Of a DNA stretch of 64,000 nucleotides, positions 16,679-23,215 are shown piece by piece. Position numbers and translations under genes: made by a program. Source of the stretch: JBCCXL01 sp039191605 (GTDB lineage Bacteria > Acidobacteriota > Thermoanaerobaculia > Multivoradales > JAHZIX01); assembly GCA_039191605.1 (NCBI GenBank), contig JBCCXL010000024.1, forward strand, positions 23,488 to 87,487. The letters are read 5' to 3'. A model generated the notes under the pieces. It was not told the origin of the DNA. It made no database searches and saw only the letters and a list, made by a program, of their open reading frames with translations. How positions within the stretch are numbered: position 1 is the first letter of the stretch; the number at the start of each line of letters is the position of its first letter.

Positions 16679-17887
16679 ATGAGCCACCCCCGAGATCTGC
16701 GTCCCCCCTCGCGACTGGACCCGCTACTCCTGCTCCCTCTTCTGCTCGTCCCTCTGTTGCTGTCCGTCGCCTGCACCGAGGCGCCGCCGGCGGCCGAGCC
16801 CCTCTCGCAGCCAGGAGAGCGGTCGGCCACTGAAGAGTCTCCCGAAGAGAGCGCACCGAAGCTCGCCCTCGAGAGCGAGCCCTTCTTCTTTACGGTGGCC
16901 GGCAACCGGCTCTCCGGCCTCCTCGATCGCCCCCTCGAGGGGGATCCCGTCGCCACCATCATCATTGTCCACGGCTACGGCGAGACCAGCGTCGTCGAGC
17001 ACAACTGGTATCTGGGCCTCCGGCATTATTTCGCCACCATCGGGATTCGCACCCTGATTTGGGATAAGCCCGGCTGCGGCGAGAGCGAAGGGGAGTTCGA
17101 CATCAACCAGCCGGTGGAGAGCAGCGCCGACGAGGTCGTCGCCGCCATCCAGGCGCTGCGGGAGCGGGGCATCGAGGGGACGGACAAGGTCGGCCTCTGG
17201 GGCATCAGCCGCGCCGGCTGGATCGCTCCCCTGGCGATCCAAAAGGATCCCTCCATCGACTTCTGGATCTCCGTCAGCGGCACCGACGACAAAGAGAACG
17301 GCCGCTACCTGCTGGAGACCAACTTCCCCATCGAGGGACGGACGCCGGAAGAGACCGAGACCCTCGTCGCCGAGTGGCAGGCCCGCTTCGACATCACCTG
17401 GCAGGGTGGCACCTACGAGGAATACCTCGCCGCCGGCCCGAACCTCGCCGAAGACGAATTCATGGACTTCATGGGCTGGGGCGGCTCCGCCTCCGAAGAA
17501 GGCTTCTACGCCTACCAGGCCAAATTCTTGAGCGGCGAGCTCACCGTGGACGAAGAAGAAGGCCTGCAGATCTACGTCCCCGGCTTCCGCGACCTCCTCA
17601 GCTCCCTCGAACTCCCGGTCCTCGCCCTCTTCGGCGACAAAGACACCAACGTCGACTGGCGCAAGACCAGCCAGCTGTACGAAGAGAGCATCGGCCAGAA
17701 TCCGGAAGCCTCCCTCACCGTCAAAGTCTTCCCCAACGCCAACCACGTTCTGAGGCAGGCCGACACCGGGGGTGTGCGAGAGACGAACTCCCAGCCGGGG
17801 GGCACTCCCATGGTTGAGGGCTACTTCAAGACCATGCTCGACTGGCTGGTGGATTCGGGCTTTGGAGAGCGGCAGGCCTCGGGCTGA
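16679..17887 (+). CDS. Alpha/beta hydrolase lipoprotein
   Basis: 402 residues with a long Leu-rich leader ending LLLSVACTEA, a lipobox placing the mature protein on a membrane outside the cytoplasm. The hydrolase core has the oxyanion region IIIVHGYGE, GCGESEGEF, a nucleophile elbow GISRAG (Gly-x-Ser-x-Ala rather than GxSxG), Asp in FGDKDTNVDW and His in NANHVL. It is the last gene of the NRPS operon, 42 bases after the NRPS, which lacks a thioesterase. An extracytoplasmic lipoprotein is an unlikely chain-releasing enzyme; maturation or detoxification of an exported product is easier to imagine. Its substrate cannot be told from sequence. Confidence 0.8.
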   Translation: MSHPRDLRPPSRLDPLLLLPLLLVPLLLSVACTEAPPAAEPLSQPGERSATEESPEESAPKLALESEPFFFTVAGNRLSGLLDRPLEGDPVATIIIVHGYGETSVVEHNWYLGLRHYFATIGIRTLIWDKPGCGESEGEFDINQPVESSADEVVAAIQALRERGIEGTDKVGLWGISRAGWIAPLAIQKDPSIDFWISVSGTDDKENGRYLLETNFPIEGRTPEETETLVAEWQARFDITWQGGTYEEYLAAGPNLAEDEFMDFMGWGGSASEEGFYAYQAKFLSGELTVDEEEGLQIYVPGFRDLLSSLELPVLALFGDKDTNVDWRKTSQLYEESIGQNPEASLTVKVFPNANHVLRQADTGGVRETNSQPGGTPMVEGYFKTMLDWLVDSGFGERQASG

Positions 17888-17896
17888 TTCGGTAGC

Positions 17897-17935
17897 AGCC
17901 GGCGCTCACCTCCGGTCGAGGTGGGCGCCGGTCCC
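17897..17935 (+). terminator. Hairpin ending the NRPS operon
   Basis: CCGGCGCTCACCTC (17899-17912) pairs with GAGGTGGGCGCCGG (17918-17931) with one wobble and a 5-base loop, 10 bases after the hydrolase stop; the following run is only TCCCTT. A second imperfect palindrome (AGCGAA...GGCC TCC GGCC...TTCGCT) lies at 18007-18037. Confidence 0.55.
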
Positions 17936-18069
17936 TTGATCCATCCGGTACTTCGCTGGATACTGAACGTCATCGACCTCAGATTCCAACTCTCGGCTTC
18001 CTGCTAGCGAACGGCCTCCGGCCGTCTGCTTCGCTCTAGCCGAAGATGCCCTGCGCAAAGGTATTGGAT

Positions 18070-18507
18070 ATGAATCAGCATCGCTTCGGATCTCTCGTCC
18101 TTGGCCTGAGCCTCCTCGCCCTCTGCACCGCTTGCGCCTCGACGCAGCCTGAAAGGCCCTCTCGGGTTCTCATCCACCATGACGATGGGTACGTCACGAC
18201 GGAGCTCTTCTTCGGGCTCTCCATTCCCGGCGGAGGCGTCGTGACCGAAGAGGATTGGCAGCACTTTGTGGATACCGTGATCACGCCTCGATTCCAAAGT
18301 GGGATCACGGTTCTAGATGCCAGAGGGCAGTGGTTCGAGCAGGCTTCTCAGAAGGTCGTTCAGGAAGGGTCGAAGGTCGTGATCCTCATCCATCAGGAGG
18401 ATCAGGACACGACAGAGGCGATCGAGGAGATCAAGAATGCCTACATTGAGACTTTCCATCAGGAAGCGGTGATGGAGGTGGATCAGGATTCTGAGGTTCA
18501 GTTCTAG
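18070..18507 (+). CDS. DUF3574 family lipoprotein
   Basis: 145 residues from the ATG at 18070 (an in-frame ATG 24 bases upstream would add a polar stretch before the leader). The signal sequence GSLVLGLSLLALCTAC ends in a lipobox Cys. The body carries the DUF3574 pattern: TTELFFGLSIPGGG, WQHFVDTVITPRFQSGITVL, DARGQWF and KVVILIHQED. The function of the family is unknown. It stands alone after the NRPS operon terminator. Confidence 0.75.
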   Translation: MNQHRFGSLVLGLSLLALCTACASTQPERPSRVLIHHDDGYVTTELFFGLSIPGGGVVTEEDWQHFVDTVITPRFQSGITVLDARGQWFEQASQKVVQEGSKVVILIHQEDQDTTEAIEEIKNAYIETFHQEAVMEVDQDSEVQF

Positions 18508-18586
18508 ATCGCACCAAATCGACGTTAGCTCTGCCTACACTCCGATCAACTATCAAGCCAAGTCTCAGCAACCACAAACACTGCCG

Positions 18587-19027
18587 ATGAACGCCGAACC
18601 CATCATCGTTGAGCACCTCTTCAACGCACCCATCGATATCGCCTGGAAAGCCATCACCGACGAGAAACAGATGCGACAGTGGCTCTTCGAGACGATCGCA
18701 AGCTTCCAGCCAGAGGTCGGATTCGAAACCCAATTTGATGTTGAATGCGAAGGCGTCATCTATCCGCATCTGTGGAAGATCACAGAGGTCATTCCTGGAA
18801 AGAAGATCGTCTACGACTGGCGTTATGGCGGCTACCCCGGCGGGTCTTCTGTCGCATGGGAACTGAGTCAGATACCCGGCGGAACCAAGCTAAGGTTCAC
18901 CCAAACAGGTAGCGAAACCTTTCCTCAGGACAATCCGATCTTCAGTCGAGAGACCGGGGTTGCTGCGTGGAATTACCTGATCAAGGAGAGCCTGCACAAC
19001 CTATTAGCCACAGGCTCATTCTCTTGA
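18587..19027 (+). CDS. SRPBCC/AHSA1-like ligand-binding domain protein
   Basis: 146 residues of the START/Bet v 1-like superfamily (AHSA1 branch, often annotated as SRPBCC or activator of Hsp90 ATPase homolog). It opens with VEHLFNAPIDIAWKAITDEKQMRQW, then EGVIYPHLWKITEVIPGKKIVYDW, and ends in a long helix (NYLIKESLHNLL). It is cytoplasmic with a hydrophobic cavity expected, but the ligand cannot be inferred. The gene is noticeably less GC-rich than its left neighbours. Confidence 0.8.
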   Translation: MNAEPIIVEHLFNAPIDIAWKAITDEKQMRQWLFETIASFQPEVGFETQFDVECEGVIYPHLWKITEVIPGKKIVYDWRYGGYPGGSSVAWELSQIPGGTKLRFTQTGSETFPQDNPIFSRETGVAAWNYLIKESLHNLLATGSFS

Positions 19028-19145
19028 AGACCTAGTTACTCAGCTCCGGATTATAACTAAGGCCCAATATATATAACCAAGGCGGCAAAACCGCAGAATG
19101 AACAAACATTAAGCACACGATACAGAGAAGGATAAGTGGACGAAG

Positions 19146-19847
19146 ATGGCCCAAATTCAATTCAATGCAGCATCGAATGTATTCACCAACCTTAACCCTA
19201 CCTTCCCCTCCCGGGTTTTAGCCAAAACGGCACTAGCGTTATCACTCTTCATCATCCCCGGGTGCAGCCCAGCACCAGACGACCTGACCCAAGGAACAAA
19301 ACAATACCCAGACAAGACATCTAACTCTAATGAACTCAAAGTCCTACCAGACGGATCAACCATATTACTCGACATCAAGAATGAGACCCCGCCCATTTAC
19401 CAGGACACTACTTCATACCCTACTGTCTCCAACCGTGCCTACTTCAAGATGAACCCAGAGGGCACATGCTTTCTTTATATTCGGTTTCACCCTGAACATC
19501 AACCTCAGACCGCCTTCAACGAACAGGCGTTCGATATGGCTGCGGGATCTACAATCGAATATCACTTCGTCCAATGGAAGCATGGCATATCTCCTCAAAT
19601 GATCAGCACAGGAAAGGGAGACGCCTATCGCATGGACACCACAGCATACACCTGTACCCAAGAACCATTCAGCGAGATCAGAAAGCACACCATAAAATCG
19701 AAAAGCCGTGCATTCCCCGTAGACCTCTCATCAGAGATATTCCTCGAATCATATGGAATTGGAATATTTATCGCTGCTTACCACAGCCCACTCAACAGCA
19801 GCACCAGAACCGCAGATCCATTAAACCACCTATTCGATTATTATTAA
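19146..19847 (+). CDS. Orphan AT-rich lipoprotein gene, function unknown
   Basis: 233 residues with no family I recognise. The N-terminus has a basic then hydrophobic stretch ending LFIIPGCSPAP, a plausible lipobox. The mature part is Ser/Thr/Asn-rich and contains one internal Cys pair (NPEGTCFLYI and TAYTCTQ). The gene and its flanks (about 19.03-19.99 kb) are clearly AT-richer than the window, with rare codons such as ATA and AGA used freely, suggesting recent acquisition or relaxed selection. An AAGGA lies 14 bases before the ATG. Confidence 0.5.
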   Translation: MAQIQFNAASNVFTNLNPTFPSRVLAKTALALSLFIIPGCSPAPDDLTQGTKQYPDKTSNSNELKVLPDGSTILLDIKNETPPIYQDTTSYPTVSNRAYFKMNPEGTCFLYIRFHPEHQPQTAFNEQAFDMAAGSTIEYHFVQWKHGISPQMISTGKGDAYRMDTTAYTCTQEPFSEIRKHTIKSKSRAFPVDLSSEIFLESYGIGIFIAAYHSPLNSSTRTADPLNHLFDYY

Positions 19848-20009
19848 TCACAACAGGCAGGGGCCGAAGAGAACACTATCTCAATCTTGTCAAGATCAGA
19901 GCATCGCGAACCTACGAAGCGATCCGGGCGCCACTCCCCTACAGAGCAACTCCCCTGACACACTCCGATTCCTGAAGCGCCAACATCCTGCAGTAGCCGT
20001 ACCGGCTAT

Positions 20010-21056
20010 TCAATCGCCCGCCACCTCTTCAGCAACGTCCCCCTCCCTCACCGAAACCCCCTGAATCGGCTGAATCCCCAGTTCCGCCGTACTCGGCGCT
20101 TCAGGCGCCCTCAGCCGTAGCGCCAATGCCTGGGCCTGGCGGCTGTAGTCGATGGATTCGCCAAGGATTCGGGTGGCCTCTTGATCAGCGTGGAAGCCTC
20201 TGGATTTCTCGCTGCTGATGTAGTCGAGGCGCCACATGGCTTTTCGCTGCAGGGCAAAGACGGGGGCGAGGTCTTCTTCAGTGGCGCCGGAGGCTTTGGC
20301 TTCGAGGATGGCGTCGAGCATGTCGGTCATAGCGACGGCGGCTCGGTCCATTAGGGCGAGGGTACGCTGCTGGATGGTTTCGACCCGCTCGACGAGATCC
20401 GCTTCGCTGACGTTGTGGCATTGCTTGCAAGCGTTGTTGATGTGCTCCAGCGGGCTGGCGACGTTGTGGCTGCTGAGCTTCATCGCACCCTGGCGCTCGT
20501 AGGGCATGTGGCAATCGGAGCAGCTGACGCCGCTGCGGGCGTGGATGCCCTGACTCCAGAGCTCGAATTCAGGGTGCTGGACTTTGTGCACCAGGGCGCC
20601 GGTCTCGCCGTGCTGGTAGTCGTAGAAGGCGGTGCCGTCGGGGAAGACCTTCTCGTCCCAATGGGCTTCTAGCTGCTCCATCTTGAGGCCCTTGGACCAG
20701 GGGAATTCCAGGGTGTCTTTGTTGGCGCAGTAATACTCCACATGGCACTGGCCGCAGACGTAGGAGCGCATCTCCTGGCGGGTGGCGTCCTGGTTGGGGT
20801 CGTAGGGAGCAGCGCGATCTCCGCGGCGCCAGGCCTCGACGCTGGGCAGGTGGGGCGTCGGCTCGTCGCTCTCGGCGAGGGCGGCGATGCCGAGGACGAA
20901 GCCGGGGCGGGTGACTCGGACGGCCATGGTCATGGGGTCGTGGCAGTCGATGCAGGAGACCGGGTGCGCTTCGCCTCCGGCAAAGGCGGGATGATCGGCG
21001 GGAACGGCTTCCCCCTTGAATTCCCCGGTAAAGCCGCCGATGGGCGCCTGGGGCAC
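20010..21056 (-). pseudogene. 5'-truncated NrfA-like multiheme cytochrome c nitrite reductase
   Basis: Cytochrome c552 family (ammonia-forming nitrite reductase) lacking its front. Four CxxCH motifs are present: CIDCH, CGQCH followed by VEYYC, CSDCH preceded by the active-site-like IHARSGVS, and CKQCH. FPWSKGLKMEQ and VQHPEFELW also match NrfA. Missing are the signal peptide and the first heme (CxxCK/H), the catalytic heme of NrfA, so about 120-150 residues are lost. The best available start is a GTG at 21056 without a leader. Just upstream the frame runs into a CAGGGGAATGAATTT repeat at 21093, suggesting that rearrangement at the repeat removed the 5' part. An intact four-heme variant cannot be fully excluded. 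Confidence 0.65.
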
Positions 21057-21092
21057 GACGGGCTCGTTCTCCCCGGGGGTGCCATCGGAGGC

Positions 21093-21563
21093 AAATTCAT
21101 TCCCCTGCTACGTAACTCTCAGGACCTTGCCTTCGCCAGCAGCGCTGTTGCCTAAGCGCAACCTTGCTTGCCCTTAGCGCCGAACCGAAGGGTCCGTGAT
21201 GAGCCGAAGAAGCCCCCACCCACCCACAAAATTCATTCCCCTGCAGAGTAGTTCCGGAGTAGTTCCGGAGCTGAAGCAGCGCCCCCGCCCAGCCGCTAAA
21301 TTCATTCCCCTGCAGGGCTAAATTCACTCCCCTGCGAAGTAGTTCGCAGCGCCCCTGCCTGCCCGCAGCGCCCCCACCCGGCCGCCAAATTCATTCCCCT
21401 GCGAAGTAATTCGCAGCGAAGTAATTCACAGGTACTCAGGCTAAGACTGCAGGCAGCGGGCGGAAGCTTGAGACAACCTCAATTCTCCTCCAGGCCCAGC
21501 GAATCGACCGGGTGCTCCCAAGAAGTCGGGGTCGCGTCGGAGTGGCTAAATTCATTCCCCTGC
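21093..21563. repeat. Cluster of six AAATTCATTCCCCTGC repeats
   Basis: Copies at 21093-21108, 21229-21244, 21298-21313, 21320-21335 (CACT variant), 21387-21402 and 21548-21563, all in the same orientation. Most are followed by (G/A)AAGTAGTTC or a close variant, and several by GCAGCGCCCC. The 560-base gap between the nrfA remnant and the next gene consists largely of these units and GC-rich spacers. The same core occurs beside a RAYT transposase at 54.2-54.4 kb. Confidence 0.85.
21479..21546 (-). pseudogene. 3' remnant of a paralogue of the 961-residue secreted protein gene
   Basis: On the minus strand this stretch reads HSDATPTSWEHPVDSLGL then EEN and a stop, matching the C-terminus of the neighbouring large gene (HPNATPTASEHPVDPLVL, EEN, stop at 23216). 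About 55 of 69 bases agree by eye, including the stop codon. The similarity ends exactly where the repeat copy at 21547-21563 begins, so the rest of the paralogue was probably lost in a repeat-associated rearrangement. Confidence 0.75.
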
Positions 21564-21616
21564 AAAGTAGTTCTGGACGCCGGCCTCGGACCGAGCCGAA
21601 ACAGGGGCTTCTGTGT

Positions 21617-23098
21617 TTACTCGATCGGATACACCCCTAAGCTCCGTCCATCAAACGTAATCGCCACCTCGCGGAACCCTGCCACGCTAGCGCTTATCGA
21701 ACTGCAAGCGGTGCAGGCGACCTCCGAGCCCGGGCCCGACAGGGACCGACCCCGCAGCATGTCGTAGAGGTCCACGGTCGCGAAGTCCACGCCGCGGGAG
21801 CTGTCCTGCGCTTTGTATAGGACGACGGTATCGTCTGGGCTGAAGAGGACTTGGACATCGCTCCCCAGATTCTGCGCACTGATGTGAGGAGTCGCGGATC
21901 GGTCGAGATCGTAAACATGCAGCGTGTACGAGCCATCGCCGCGCGCCGTGTTCCGGCCGACGACGACACCATGCTGACAGTCCGGTGAAAGGGCAGCCCC
22001 CGAAGCGGCTGTGCCCAGCGTGAACGGAATGTCTGCCAGACTTCTGCCGCCTTGCCGGAACGTGGCGATCCGCATCCCGCCGCTCTCAGAGATCGACACT
22101 TCTCGGCCGCCGCTTCCGCAGTCGTGCGTCCCGCTCTGATGGAGCGTTACTGCTCGGAACGCTCCGTTGGCACGCCCTTCGACCGTAAAGGGGAACGGAG
22201 CACTCTCCAGAGACCCCACACGCGCAACTGCGGTCGCCGCCCCAGGAGATAAGGAGGACGGCAGGGTGATGTCGAGCCGACCGGTAGCTGGCGCCCCGTC
22301 GACGGCCGGAGGATACGTGGTGCCATCCTGGGTGAAGACGACCTCGGAAACAGCGTCTCCATCACAGTTCGAGAATGCCAGCTCTCGACCATCGATCCTC
22401 ACACGCTCACCGGGCCGAGCCGAGTCGATCCCGGTGACCACCGGGGTCTGCTGGACGGGGTCGACGCAGATGCTCACGGGCTTGGAAGCGCCCTCACAGG
22501 AGTTCTCCGCGCGCAGGGAGTAGGTCTGCGAAGCGGTCGGCGAGACGATGCGGGTCCCCGAAGCAGGCACCGCGTCTGAGTCGAGGTTGATCGCCGTGGT
22601 GGTACCCGTCACGTTCCAGCGCAGAGTTGTCGACTCCCCCACCGCGAGCCTCTCGCTATCGGCGTCGAACATGATCCGTGGGGCCTGGAGCTGCTCCGTC
22701 ACCGTGAACGGAAACTCGTAGGTGTCGCTTCCGAAGGCCCCGAGCAGAGCACAACCGGTGCCCCTGATGCTCTGGCGAACGCTCAACGTGCCCGGCCCTG
22801 CCGGCCAAGTAGCGGGCACCTTGAAGACCAGATCGGTGCCGGTCCGGGGTGGGACGCAGGCCTTCAGGCCGGTGCCCTCCAGACACGTCTCCGTCGCCGG
22901 CACACCGTCGAGGGCTACTTCGAGGAAGCCGCAGCGGTGACGGCGGTCGTCATCGCGCCCGATCTCGACGAAATCGCAGGTGGCGGCCTGATTCGGCGTC
23001 ACGACCGTGAACCGAGGCGTACACGCGCCCGCGGTGAGGGCCAGAAGCAGGAGTGCGAAAGAGCGAGAAGCAGTTCGTCGAAGCTTAGCGTGAGTCAT
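21617..23098 (-). CDS. Large secreted lipoprotein with Ig-like/TIG modules, function unknown
   Basis: 493 residues. The leader RSFALLLLALTAGAC carries a lipobox. The body looks like consecutive beta-sandwich modules: an N-terminal Cys-containing domain, a segment with LRWNVTGTTTAINLDS typical of Ig-like folds in secreted bacterial proteins, a TIG/IPT-like part (VVTGIDSARPGERVRIDGREL), and a C-terminal half with beta-propeller-like VDLYDMLRG and LHVYDLDRS repeats. No catalytic motif was recognised. It follows the 961-residue gene by 117 bases on the same strand and may be co-transcribed. The 3' end abuts the repeat cluster. Confidence 0.7.
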   Translation of the reverse strand: MTHAKLRRTASRSFALLLLALTAGACTPRFTVVTPNQAATCDFVEIGRDDDRRHRCGFLEVALDGVPATETCLEGTGLKACVPPRTGTDLVFKVPATWPAGPGTLSVRQSIRGTGCALLGAFGSDTYEFPFTVTEQLQAPRIMFDADSERLAVGESTTLRWNVTGTTTAINLDSDAVPASGTRIVSPTASQTYSLRAENSCEGASKPVSICVDPVQQTPVVTGIDSARPGERVRIDGRELAFSNCDGDAVSEVVFTQDGTTYPPAVDGAPATGRLDITLPSSLSPGAATAVARVGSLESAPFPFTVEGRANGAFRAVTLHQSGTHDCGSGGREVSISESGGMRIATFRQGGRSLADIPFTLGTAASGAALSPDCQHGVVVGRNTARGDGSYTLHVYDLDRSATPHISAQNLGSDVQVLFSPDDTVVLYKAQDSSRGVDFATVDLYDMLRGRSLSGPGSEVACTACSSISASVAGFREVAITFDGRSLGVYPIE

Positions 23099-23215
23099 AA
23101 GAGTTTCTCCTGTTGGCCGGGATTAGCGCCTTCTTCCAAGAGATGTAGGCCATGATGTTCACCACTGAGTCCACCTCGTACGGATCAAGACTAGAAACAG
23201 CAGGCGATGGGGGCT

